64,000 nucleotides of DNA, taken from assembly GCA_029261795.1 (NCBI GenBank), contig JAJDAP010000022.1, forward strand, positions 1-64,000, written 5' to 3'. Source of the stretch: Deltaproteobacteria bacterium (GTDB taxonomy: Bacteria; Myxococcota_A; UBA9160; UBA6930). The notes beneath the pieces were generated by a model that did no database searches, was not told the DNA's origin, and saw only the letters and a program-made list of their open reading frames with translations. Below are positions 1 to 8,072 of this stretch, piece after piece; position 1 is the first letter of the stretch, and each line of letters begins with the position of its first letter. Made by a program: the position numbers and the translations under genes.

Positions 1-446
1 CGCACCTGGGTCGGTGTCTTCAACACCACATGGTGATACCGGTCCTTCAGGACCGGTCCAGAGCGCGCGAACACGCGATTTACCGCCCGCGCGAGGCGCG
101 CGCCCAGTGACTTCATCCCACGCCCCAGCGCGTCCGCATCCTTCGTCTCCACCAGCAGATGGACGTGATTCGCCTGGATCGAGCAGTGCGCGAGCCGGAA
201 GTCCCCGCGATCACAGGCCCTCGCCCAGGAGCGTTCGAGCTCTCGTACGAGCTTGACGGTTCGAAGGGAAGGCACGCCATCGCGCACCTTCAGGGTGACG
301 TGGCAGGGATACCGGGAAGCCAGCCCGGTTCGGCGGAGATGCGGGATGCCGGACCCCGCTTGCGGCCTTCGGCCGGCGCCAGCCCGCTTCCCGCCCCACC
401 CGGAGTGCCGCAGTTCGAGCTGTGTTCCGGATACCTTACGCCGCAT
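1..446 (-). CDS. REP-associated (Y1/IS200-like) tyrosine transposase, C-terminus cut by window edge
   Basis: The frame opens at an ATG whose complement lies at 444-446 and stays open to base 1. About 148 codons are visible and the C-terminus is outside the window. The N-terminus reads WGGKRAGAGRRPQ, a basic lead-in often seen in this family. It is followed by YPCHVTLKVRDG and then by QANHVHLLVE, which carries the HUH-type His-x-His metal motif of Y1 transposases. The segment LKDRYHHVVLKTP is also typical. The catalytic Tyr is expected in the missing part or near its edge. Enzymes of this type nick and join single-stranded DNA at palindromic REP-like repeats. A long perfect hairpin at 7992-8070 is a possible substrate, but that link is inference. 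Confidence 0.85.
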   Translation of the reverse strand, partial: MRRKVSGTQLELRHSGWGGKRAGAGRRPQAGSGIPHLRRTGLASRYPCHVTLKVRDGVPSLRTVKLVRELERSWARACDRGDFRLAHCSIQANHVHLLVETKDADALGRGMKSLGARLARAVNRVFARSGPVLKDRYHHVVLKTPTQV

Positions 447-628
447 GGAATTGAATATAGCGCTCTTGGACTATCAAGCAAGAGAAATCGTCGTCACATC
501 TCCGAAACACGGTTCGACTCGCCCCACGCCCGCTCACGCCCTCGACCCTGACCCGGACACCTAACATCCGCGCGAATCACCCCCCTCAAGAGCCCTCCGG
601 GACCCAACTCGACCCGAGAGGGATCGTC

Positions 629-1541
629 GTGGCCGGGGCGCTCGGCGTGGTGGGCCGTGCGGTCGTGGAGCGGATCGACTCGCTTGGCGGCGATGACGCG
701 GTGGTCGCGCTCTCGCGCCGGGCGCCGGACTTCGAGAGCCGCGCTCGCTCTCTGTCGGTTGACCTGCGGGACGCGGGGCGGACGCGTGCCGAACTCGAAG
801 ATCATCGCGACGCGACGCACCTCGTCTATGCGGCGCTCCACGAGAAGCCACAGCTGATCCGGGGCTGGTTCGATCCGGACCAGATCGAGAGCAACCGGCG
901 CATGCTCGAAAGCACGCTCGACGCCTTGCCTGGCCTCGAGCACGTGACACTGCTCCAGGGCACCAAGGCCTACGGCGCCCACCTCGGCGTGCCGATTCGT
1001 GTTCCCGCGCGAGAGGTCGCGCCGCATCGGGACCACGCGAATTTCTACTGGGAGCAGGAGGATCTGCTTCGCACCCGGGCCGCTCGCGACGGCTTCCGCT
1101 TCACGATCTTCCGCCCCCAGATCGTCCTGGGCCTCGCTTCCGGGAGCGCCATGAACCCGATCGCGACGTTGGGGGCGTTCGCCGTGCTTCGGCGCGAGCT
1201 CGGCCTGCCCCTGGTACATCCCGGGCACCCCCATGCGCTCACCGAGTGCACGGACGCCCGTCTGCAAGCGCGCGCCATCGAGTGGGCGTGGCCACAGCGC
1301 GCTGTGGCGACGAATGGCCGAGCGCGAGGGACTCACGGAACCGGACCTGGAGGCCTGGATCGGACTCTCCTGGCAGTACGCCGACGTGCTGTGGGCGAAC
1401 CCCGTTCTCCCCGAGAGACCTGCGCTGGTCTCCACGATCAAGCTCCGTCAAGCCGGCTTCGGCGATTGCATCGATACCGAACGCTCGATCCTGGATGGGA
1501 TCGATGCCTGCCGCCGCGCGGGCTATCTCCCGCCTCGTTAG
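629..1541 (+). pseudogene. Decayed NAD(P)-binding SDR-family reductase (PRISE/epimerase-like): frameshift and internal loss
   Basis: The first part, from GTG 629, reads AGALGVVGRAVVE (Rossmann glycine motif), then LQGTKAYGAHLG and NFYWEQEDLL. These are typical of extended SDR reductases related to progesterone 5-beta-reductase. Near 1285-1310 this frame loses family resemblance. The expected C-terminus (MAEREGLTEPDLEAW, LSWQYADVLW, VSTIKLRQAGF) continues in another frame to a TAG at 1541. The stretch that normally joins the two parts is short or missing. No ATG precedes the first beta strand: GIVV lies just upstream of the GTG, so the N-terminus may be clipped too. The 3' end overlaps the convergent DUF899 gene by 4 bases. 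Most likely a pseudogene; a sequencing error would explain the frameshift but not the missing block. Confidence 0.75.
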
Positions 1542-2194
1542 GCGCCGTAGTCCTTGCTGGGGAAGAACTCGCCGCGGCCTTCGGGCGTCAGGTCGAAGTA
1601 GTTCCACACCGGGCTCAGCAGATCCATCATCCGCCCGCCCTCCGGACCGAAGGCGCGCGACGAATAGAAGTGCCGCAGGGTTCCGTCCTCGGCGCGTTCG
1701 TAGACCGAGACGCCCGGGAACTGCTCACCAGCTTCGTTCTCGAACGCCAGCTCGAGCTTCAGTGACGAGGAAGCCGCCGAAACCACCCGCAGGTTCCGCC
1801 AGCCCCGCTCCCTTGCATACGCTTCGAACGCGCCGACGTCACCGGCGACGAGGACGGCGAAGTTCACGCGCTGGCGCAGGTGAGGGATTGCACCGTCATA
1901 GCCATCAGCCCAGAGTGTGCACATCGGGCACGGCGAGCTCTGGGCCTTGCCGAACATGAAGTGCATCAACACCAGCGGCTTGTGCGGATCTTCGAACAGC
2001 TCCGAGAGCCGCAGCTCGCCGGGTTGGCCGTCGACGAACTGTTCGAAGATGCAATCTTCGGCCGGGGTGTCCCTCGGCAGGGAGCGACGGAGTGCGGCCA
2101 CCCGCTCGCGTTGATCGCGAAGCGCGACCTCGGCCTCGTAGAGTTCGCCGCGAACCTTCTGGTACTCGGGCGATGCGTTCGGATGCTGCGTCAT
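1538..2194 (-). CDS. DUF899 family thioredoxin-like protein
   Basis: A 218-residue protein from an ATG. The N-terminal third is charged and helical. The core reads LVLMHFMFG, then CPMCTLWADGYDG, a thioredoxin-fold signature with a CxxC pair at about residues 95-98. The C-terminus reads WNYFDLTPEGR, which is characteristic of DUF899. Members are small cytosolic thioredoxin-like proteins, presumed to be redox enzymes, with no settled substrate. Its stop overlaps the end of the convergent decayed reductase by 4 bases. It lies downstream of the SDR gene on the same strand with a 73-base gap, so co-transcription is possible. Confidence 0.85.
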   Translation of the reverse strand: MTQHPNASPEYQKVRGELYEAEVALRDQRERVAALRRSLPRDTPAEDCIFEQFVDGQPGELRLSELFEDPHKPLVLMHFMFGKAQSSPCPMCTLWADGYDGAIPHLRQRVNFAVLVAGDVGAFEAYARERGWRNLRVVSAASSSLKLELAFENEAGEQFPGVSVYERAEDGTLRHFYSSRAFGPEGGRMMDLLSPVWNYFDLTPEGRGEFFPSKDYGA

Positions 2195-2267
2195 TCGAAT
2201 CTCCTCAGTCGATGTTCAACCATTCGATTCAATCCACCACGATCGGGGGAGCAGCGACGGCCCTCGC

Positions 2268-3032
2268 CTAGCCATGCATCGAGAGCCCACCCGAGACGCT
2301 CAGTACCTGTCCGGTGATGTAGCCCGCATCGTCCGAGAGCAGGAAGGCGACGATGCCTGGATAGTCCGCAGGTTGGCCCAGCCGACGCATCGGAATGGCG
2401 CGTTCGAGCGCCTTCGCGAGCCCTCCCCCAGGATCGAAGTTCCGGAAGAGCGGCGTGTCCGTGGGCCCCGGCGACACCACGTTGAGGGTGATGCCCTGGC
2501 GCGCGAGTTCGCGGGCGACCGATTTCGAGAAGGCCACGATCCCGCCCTTGCAGGCGGCGTAGACGGACTCGCCGGAAGACCCGACCCGGCCGGCGTCGGA
2601 AGCGATGCTCACCACTCGACCACGCCCCGCGGCGGCCATCCGGCCGAGTACCGCGTGGCTCACGTTCAAGGGCCCCATCAGGTTGATCTCGACGACCTTC
2701 CGCCAGAGTTCTGCATCGGTCTCGAGGAACGGTTTGGCGACGTCCCAGCCAGCGTTGTTCACCAGCCCCTGGATTCCGCCGGCACGCTCGGCGAACGCGG
2801 CGACTGCGGACTCCACCGCCGCCGCGTCGCTGATGTCGACCTCGAAGCTGAGCGCCACGGCGCCCACACCACGAATCTGCTCCGCCGTCGCTTCGGCACC
2901 GGCCAGATCGAGGTCCAGGATGCCGACGACCGCGCCCTCTTCCCCGAGGCGAACGGCGATCGCGCGGCCGATCCCGCTGGCCGCCCCGGTGACCAGGATC
3001 GAACTTCCGTCTAGTCCACGAAATCCCGGCAA
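2268..3032 (-). CDS. SDR family NAD(P)-dependent oxidoreductase
   Basis: A 254-residue classical short-chain dehydrogenase. Visible motifs are TGAASGIG for cofactor binding, NNAG, a Ser in DAGRVGSSGES, and the YAACK catalytic Tyr/Lys pair. The PGPTDTP and GQVLSVSGG segments complete the fold. The ORF is open upstream, but TTG at 3030-3032 is chosen as start because AGGAGG lies 5-6 bases before it and the next residues lead straight into the first strand. An Asp-rich strand end (DLDLAG) suggests preference for NAD(H). The substrate cannot be read from sequence; 3-oxoacyl reductases and 2,3-diol dehydrogenases look similar. Confidence 0.88.
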   Translation of the reverse strand: MPGFRGLDGSSILVTGAASGIGRAIAVRLGEEGAVVGILDLDLAGAEATAEQIRGVGAVALSFEVDISDAAAVESAVAAFAERAGGIQGLVNNAGWDVAKPFLETDAELWRKVVEINLMGPLNVSHAVLGRMAAAGRGRVVSIASDAGRVGSSGESVYAACKGGIVAFSKSVARELARQGITLNVVSPGPTDTPLFRNFDPGGGLAKALERAIPMRRLGQPADYPGIVAFLLSDDAGYITGQVLSVSGGLSMHG

Positions 3033-3256
3033 CGGTTCCTCCTGGCGAATCCAGGCGACACGGTACCTTAGGCGACCTCCACGGCGACGGTGGGGACCCC
3101 AGGCAGCGAGGCCGTCTGAGCCTTCTGGCGGGAGCCTTCGAGCGCCGCCGCCTCGTGCAGGGCAATTCCGCAAACACCTGCCACGGTTGGTGAATTCCAC
3201 TCTCCCCCGGTGGGGCCGCTGCGCGCTTGGCGCTTCGGCGGCTATGCTTGGTGGCC

Positions 3257-5236
3257 ATGTTGCGTCGTACCTCTCACGCCTCTGGCGCCCTCCTCGCCCT
3301 CGTCTTCGCAGCTCTGTTGTTCGCGGGCGAAGCCCAGGCCGCGCTCAGCTGTGCCGACCTCCCGGACATGACCACGCTCTTCTTCCAGAAGCACGTGCAG
3401 CACCGGAAGCTCACACCGGAAATTCGCGACCGCACGGTCGAGAACTACTTGCGCGCCCTCGATCCACAGCGCGTGCTGTTCCTCGAGGCAGAGGCCGAGA
3501 AACATCAGCGCGAGTTGCGGAACGTGTTTCATGAGACCCGCGCCGGGGACTGTCGCCGCTTGCGCAAGGCCCACGAAGCCGCCGTCGCCCGTAGCCGCGA
3601 AATCGAGGGCTTCGTCCGGGGCTTCGTCGGAGACGTTGGTTATGCGCTCGACGAGAGCGCAACGCTGGTGGTCGACCCCGAGGACCGCGGACACCCGGCC
3701 ACCGCGGAGAAGCGCGACGCGCTGCTTCGTGCGCTCGTCCACTTCCAGATCTCGAACTACACGTCGGGGGATCTCGATCTCGAGGAAGCCCGCCGCAAGC
3801 TGATCCACCGCTACGAACTGCGAACCAAGCGCGCCGAGGAACTGGAGGCTGAGGATCTATACGCCCTCTACCTCGACAGCTTCGCGCGAGCGTTGGATCC
3901 CCACTCGAATTTCCTGTCCGCCGACTTCTTCGAGGATTTCAGGATCCAGATGCAGCTCTCGCTCGAGGGGATCGGTGTCGCCCTGAGCGAAGAGGACGGC
4001 TATTCGATCGTTCGGGAGATCATTCCCGGCGGCGCCACCGATCGAGCCAAGGCGCTGGTGCCGGCCGATCGCCTCATCGCGGTCGCAGAGGATGGTGCCG
4101 AGGCCGTCGACATCATCGACATGGCGCTTAGCGACGTGGTGCGGTTGGTGCGCGGCAAGAAGGGCACGAAAGTCCATCTGACGGTCTTGCGGGAGAACGA
4201 GCGGCTGCACGTCACGATCGTACGCGACCGGATCGACCTCGAGCAACAGGCCGCGAAGCTCGAGATCCGCGAAGTCGAAACCGCCGGAGGCAGCCTCAAG
4301 CTGGCTGTACTCGACCTTCCCTCCTTCTACGGTGACGGCGACCCGCGCCAACGCCAGGGTTCGCGGGATGTGCGAAAGCTGTTGTTCGAAGCCCGCAAGT
4401 CCGAGATCGATGGCCTGGTCCTCGACCTCTCTCGCAACGGCGGTGGACTGCTCGAGGATGCCGTGAAGATCACGGGATTCTTCCTGCGCGATGGCGGCAT
4501 CGTCTCCGTGCGCGACACTGCGGCGGCCAGCCGCGTCCACAAGGACCCGGATCGGGGCATTCTCTACTCGGGGCCCATGGTCGTGCTGACCTCGCGGGTC
4601 AGCGCTTCGGCATCCGAGATCCTGGCGGGCGCCATGAAGGACTACGGTCGCGCCGTGATCGTCGGCGACGACCACACCTTCGGGAAGGGCACGGTCCAGA
4701 GCATGCTGCCGCTGGGCCGCCAGGACGTGGGCGCGCTCAAGGTCACGACCGGGCTCTTCTTCCGCCCCGGCGGCACCTCGACCCAGCTGGCCGGCGTGAA
4801 AGCGGACGTAGTGCTTCCCTCATTGCTTGCCAATGAGCGCATTGGGGAAGCCGTCCACGAGAACGCGCTGTCTCCGGAATCGATCGCACAATTCCGCACC
4901 CCGCAGGATCCCGGGCGACCGGGCTCCTGGAAGCCCGTCGCCCCGGCCGTGCTCGACGAACTCTCGAAGCGCTCGGCACTCCGGGTCGCCGAGGATGAGG
5001 CGTTCCAGGAGATCCTCACGGAGATCGCCACGCGGGAGGAGGACGACGGCGTGTTGCGCCTGGCCGAGATCATGGAAAAGGACGAGGCCGACACCGCATT
5101 GATCAGCGGCTCCCTCGGAGGCGATACGGCCAGCGCAGGTTCCGAGACGGCCGACGCAGAAGACGAAGAGCCGCCGTCACCGCACCTCGAAGAAGCGATT
5201 CGCGTGCTGACCGACCTGATCCAGATCACTTCGTGA
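3257..5236 (+). CDS. prc: Carboxy-terminal (tail-specific) S41 protease, Prc-like
   Basis: A 659-residue periplasmic protease. Residues 1-28 form a signal peptide ending in EAQA. A Tsp-type N-terminal domain follows (about 30-220). A PDZ domain (about 230-320) binds C-termini of substrates. The S41 core carries the catalytic dyad: Ser451 in VSASASEI and Lys477 in FGKGTVQ. The length matches the E. coli Prc class rather than short CtpA types. ATG 3257 is preferred over the upstream ATG 3227 because it places the signal peptide at the N-terminus. Expected roles are trimming of periplasmic and outer-membrane proteins and of cell-wall enzymes. It overlaps the next small gene (GTGA), so the two are translationally coupled. 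Confidence 0.93.
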   Translation: MLRRTSHASGALLALVFAALLFAGEAQAALSCADLPDMTTLFFQKHVQHRKLTPEIRDRTVENYLRALDPQRVLFLEAEAEKHQRELRNVFHETRAGDCRRLRKAHEAAVARSREIEGFVRGFVGDVGYALDESATLVVDPEDRGHPATAEKRDALLRALVHFQISNYTSGDLDLEEARRKLIHRYELRTKRAEELEAEDLYALYLDSFARALDPHSNFLSADFFEDFRIQMQLSLEGIGVALSEEDGYSIVREIIPGGATDRAKALVPADRLIAVAEDGAEAVDIIDMALSDVVRLVRGKKGTKVHLTVLRENERLHVTIVRDRIDLEQQAAKLEIREVETAGGSLKLAVLDLPSFYGDGDPRQRQGSRDVRKLLFEARKSEIDGLVLDLSRNGGGLLEDAVKITGFFLRDGGIVSVRDTAAASRVHKDPDRGILYSGPMVVLTSRVSASASEILAGAMKDYGRAVIVGDDHTFGKGTVQSMLPLGRQDVGALKVTTGLFFRPGGTSTQLAGVKADVVLPSLLANERIGEAVHENALSPESIAQFRTPQDPGRPGSWKPVAPAVLDELSKRSALRVAEDEAFQEILTEIATREEDDGVLRLAEIMEKDEADTALISGSLGGDTASAGSETADAEDEEPPSPHLEEAIRVLTDLIQITS

Positions 5237-5493
5237 AAACGCTGGGGACGCTGCTGGCGATCGCGGCCTTCGCCGCTGTCGTGGCCTACGCCATGGCCCA
5301 GCAGGGCCAGGTCCGCTGTGAGGTCTGCGTCAACTACAAGGGCCAGACCCGCTGCAAGACCGTGGCGGCGCTGACCGCCGAAGACGCGCTGGCCTCGGCC
5401 CGCAGTGGCGTCTGCGGCGAGATCTCGGGCTCGATGACCCGCGACCTCGAATGCATGAGAGTCGAGCCCATTTCCTCTTCCTGCGAGGAATAG
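5233..5493 (+). CDS. Small exported or membrane-anchored cysteine-rich protein, unknown function
   Basis: An 86-residue protein starting at GTG 5233 inside the stop of the protease gene. Residues 4-22 are hydrophobic (LLAIAAFAAVVAYAMA) and act as a signal peptide or single anchor. The rest is hydrophilic and holds seven Cys, starting with CEVC and ending SSSCEE. Such spacing fits disulfides or metal binding in the periplasm. I do not recognise the family. Coupling to the Prc-like gene suggests a partner, adaptor or substrate, which is inference only. Confidence 0.75.
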   Translation: MKTLGTLLAIAAFAAVVAYAMAQQGQVRCEVCVNYKGQTRCKTVAALTAEDALASARSGVCGEISGSMTRDLECMRVEPISSSCEE

Positions 5494-5577
5494 CCGCAGC
5501 AGCCGCTGCGCGTGCCCGAGCGGCCTCGTTCGTTACCTTCGCGCGCTCGCTACCCCGCATTCCATCGGGAGACCCCC

Positions 5578-6513
5578 ATGTCCCTGGACCCCACCGTCCG
5601 CGAACGCCTCGATCAACTGGTCGGCTCCGATGCCGTCGTGCTCTTCATGAAGGGCCAGCGCGGCGCACCCCAATGCGGTTTTTCGGCGACCGTGTGCCAG
5701 ATCCTCGATGGCTTCGTCCCCGAGTACACCACCGTGGATGTGCTCGCAGACCCGTCCATTCGCGACGGCATCAAGCAATACTCGGAGTGGCCGACGATTC
5801 CGCAGCTCTATGTGGACGGCGAGTTCATCGGCGGTTGCGACATCATCCAGGAGATGGCCGGCGATGGATCGCTCGCGCCCGCGCTCGGGATCGACGTCGT
5901 GGCCGGCGACGCTCCCGCAATCACCATCACCGCGGCCGCTGCCGAGGCGCTCACGCAGATCGCGGCCCAGCAGCCGGCCGCTCGGGCACTGCACCTGCGC
6001 ATCGACGCGCGCTTCCAGGCCGGGCTCTACTTCGGGCCGGAGGAAGAAACCAGCCACCTGGTCGAATCTGGCGGCATCAAGCTCTTCGTGGACCCGCTCT
6101 CGGCCACCCGCGCCGACGGCATGACCATCGACGCCGTGGATACCGGCGATGGCCCGGGCTTCCAGATCGACAACCCGAACGCACCGGCGCTGGCAGAAGT
6201 CGGCGAAATGACCGTGAGCGAACTTCAGCAGTTGATCGCCTCGGACACGCCCTACCAGCTCTTCGACGTACGAACCCCGGACGAACGCGCGATCGCCCAT
6301 ATCGACGGCGCGCGGCTCCTCGATGAGGAGGGAACCGCGCTACTCGAAGGGCTCGATCGCGGCACGATGCTCGTCTTCCATTGCCATCACGGGGGCCGCA
6401 GCGCATCGGCAGCCAAGCACTTCGCCGACCAGGGCTTCACGAACGTCTGGAATGTGACGGGCGGGATCGACGCCTGGGCTCGCGAAGTCGATTCCTCGGT
6501 TCCCCGCTACTAG
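5578..6513 (+). CDS. Three-domain fusion: CGFS monothiol glutaredoxin, Cys-less A-type carrier domain, rhodanese
   Basis: A 311-residue protein from ATG 5578. Residues 1-105 are a Grx4-type glutaredoxin with FMKG, QCGFS and the WPTIPQLY/GGCDI glutathione site; CGFS proteins carry [2Fe-2S] clusters. Residues about 115-205 look like the HesB/IscA fold (ITITAAAAEAL, GFQIDNPNAP) but have none of the three cluster-ligand Cys. Residues about 210-311 are a rhodanese with the active loop HCHHGGRS. The fusion could link cluster handling with sulfane sulfur. BolA follows 16 bases later and DusB after that, so an operon is likely. A separate stand-alone Grx4 lies at 54487. Confidence 0.88.
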   Translation: MSLDPTVRERLDQLVGSDAVVLFMKGQRGAPQCGFSATVCQILDGFVPEYTTVDVLADPSIRDGIKQYSEWPTIPQLYVDGEFIGGCDIIQEMAGDGSLAPALGIDVVAGDAPAITITAAAAEALTQIAAQQPAARALHLRIDARFQAGLYFGPEEETSHLVESGGIKLFVDPLSATRADGMTIDAVDTGDGPGFQIDNPNAPALAEVGEMTVSELQQLIASDTPYQLFDVRTPDERAIAHIDGARLLDEEGTALLEGLDRGTMLVFHCHHGGRSASAAKHFADQGFTNVWNVTGGIDAWAREVDSSVPRY

Positions 6514-6529
6514 CATCAAGGAGAGCGCC

Positions 6530-6802
6530 ATGACCCTGCAGATCATGAGCGAGCCGCCGCCGGAGCCGGCCGAGATCGCCGACAAGATGCGCACGGCGAT
6601 CGAACAAGAGATGCCCGGCGCCAGCGTCACGGTCACGGCGGTGAGTGCCGGACACTTCGAGGTCGATGTTCTCGCAGCGGAATTCGAGGGCCTCACGCGG
6701 GTGAAGCAGCAGCAGCGGGTCTATGCCGCCATCCAGGAACTGATGGCCGGCGACAACGCCCCGGTCCACGCCATCGACCGGATGGTCACGCGGACGGCAT
6801 AG
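6530..6802 (+). CDS. BolA family protein
   Basis: A 90-residue BolA-like protein. The fold is visible as a helix (EIADKMRTAIEQ), a strand segment GHFEVDV, the KQQQRVYAAI helix and the C-terminal His in APVHAID. That His can serve as cluster ligand in Grx-BolA complexes. CGFS glutaredoxins and BolA proteins form [2Fe-2S]-bridged heterodimers used in iron sensing and cluster delivery. Here the gene directly follows a CGFS fusion gene (16-base gap), which supports a physical partnership. The specific subfamily (BolA versus IbaG) was not resolved. Confidence 0.88.
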   Translation: MTLQIMSEPPPEPAEIADKMRTAIEQEMPGASVTVTAVSAGHFEVDVLAAEFEGLTRVKQQQRVYAAIQELMAGDNAPVHAIDRMVTRTA

Positions 6803-6809
6803 GCCCGGC

Positions 6810-7991
6810 GTGCAGGCCGAATACCGCAGCGAGCTGAATCGCGAGACCCCGCTCGCGCGGTCGGGCGAGTTCGCGCCGCTCGAACTGGGGCCGCTGCGGG
6901 TCGACCCTCCGCTGGTGCTCGCACCGATGGCGGGCGTGACGAACGCGCCCTTCCGTTCGCTATGCCGTGGCTACGGCGCCGGGCTCTACGTCAGTGAGAT
7001 GATCACCGCACGGGCCCTGGTCGAGGGCAATCCGAAGACGCTGAAGCTCGCCGCCTTCGCCCCGGACGAAACACCGCGCAGCCTCCAGCTCTACGGCACC
7101 GATCCGAAGTACACCGGCGAAGCGGTGGCTCGCCTGGTGGGCGAGGACCGCGTCGACCACATCGACCTCAACTTTGGCTGCCCGGTACGGAAGGTGACGC
7201 GCAAGGGCGGCGGCGCCGCGATCCCGTTGAAGCGTGGGTTGTTGCGGAACATCGTGCGCGCCTCGGTCGCCAACGCCGGCGCCGTACCGATCACGATCAA
7301 ATTCAGGATCGGGATCGACGACGAGCACACGACCTACCTCGATGCCGGGCGCATCGCTGAGGAGGAGGGTTGTGCGGCGGTCGCGCTGCACGCCCGCACC
7401 GCCGCCCAGCTCTACGACGGGGAAGCGGATTGGAGCACCATCGCGCGGCTCAAGGATGCCGTGCAGAGCATTCCGGTCCTTGGCAACGGAGACATCTGGG
7501 AAGCCCACGACGCGCTGCGCATGATGCGCAGCACCGGCTGCGACGGTGTCGTTGTCGGGCGCGGCTGCCTGGGCAGGCCTTGGTTGTTCGGCGACCTCGC
7601 CAGGGTCTTCAGCGGCCGCGAACCGGAAGAGCCTCCGACACTGGGTGGTGTCGCCTCCGTCATGCAGGACCACGCTGCGCGACTGTGCGCGCACTTCGGA
7701 GAGAGGTCCGCGATTCGCGCGTTCCGAAAACACGCGACCTGGTACACCAAGGGATTCCCCGGCAGTGCCGCGATGCGTTCGAAGTTGATCCAGGTCTCGA
7801 CACTCGCCGAACTCGAAGAGGTGCTCGCTAGCCTCGATCCCGATCTTCCCTTCCCGCAGAGCGCGATGCGCGTTCCCCGCGGCAAGAAGAGCGGCCGCCA
7901 ACGCGTAGCCCTCCCCGACGGCTACCTCGACGCCCTCGACGACGACACCCCCCCGGACCCAAGCGCCGAAGACCCAAGCTCAGGAGGTTAG
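6810..7991 (+). CDS. dusB: tRNA-dihydrouridine synthase, DusB-like
   Basis: A 393-residue FMN enzyme that reduces uridine to dihydrouridine in tRNA, from GTG 6810 eight bases after bolA. The TIM-barrel start is LAPMAGVTNAPFR. The catalytic Cys is in LNFGCPVRKVTRKGGGAA, the dihydrouridine synthase signature. FMN-phosphate binding is seen in GNGDI and VVGRGCLGRPW. The C-terminus FRKHATWYTKGFPG matches the helical tRNA-binding domain of the DusB group. The last 40 residues are low-complexity and acidic. The stop codon is followed at once by the large hairpin at 7992. Confidence 0.9.
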   Translation: MQAEYRSELNRETPLARSGEFAPLELGPLRVDPPLVLAPMAGVTNAPFRSLCRGYGAGLYVSEMITARALVEGNPKTLKLAAFAPDETPRSLQLYGTDPKYTGEAVARLVGEDRVDHIDLNFGCPVRKVTRKGGGAAIPLKRGLLRNIVRASVANAGAVPITIKFRIGIDDEHTTYLDAGRIAEEEGCAAVALHARTAAQLYDGEADWSTIARLKDAVQSIPVLGNGDIWEAHDALRMMRSTGCDGVVVGRGCLGRPWLFGDLARVFSGREPEEPPTLGGVASVMQDHAARLCAHFGERSAIRAFRKHATWYTKGFPGSAAMRSKLIQVSTLAELEEVLASLDPDLPFPQSAMRVPRGKKSGRQRVALPDGYLDALDDDTPPDPSAEDPSSGG

Positions 7992-8070
7992 GCGGGGACG
8001 GACTCCTCAAGTTTCAAGATAGCAAGTTTGAAAAACTTGCAATCTTGAAACTTGAGGAGTCCGTCCCCGC
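7992..8070. repeat. 79-bp near-perfect hairpin, REP-like element or bidirectional terminator
   Basis: Arms 7992-8020 and 8042-8070 are 29 bases each and perfectly complementary. Inside, 8022-8029 and 8033-8040 pair as an 8-bp stem around a 3-base loop, with a single A/A mismatch between the two stems. The element occupies almost the whole gap between convergent stop codons (7991 and 8073). The GC-rich base (GGGGACGGACTCC) and AT-rich upper stem are unlike the neighbouring coding DNA. It could end transcription from both sides. Its length and symmetry also fit a REP-type repeat mobilised by a transposase like the one at 1-446. Confidence 0.85.
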
Positions 8071-8072
8071 TC

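Noticed and set aside
38-57. 9-bp perfect palindrome ACCGGTCCT/AGGACCGGT
   Set aside because: Lies inside the conserved transposase coding region; explained by codons such as GPVLKDRY.
494-1441. 315-codon open frame on the minus strand
   Set aside because: Arg/Ala/Pro-rich shadow of the SDR frame at high GC; no motifs.
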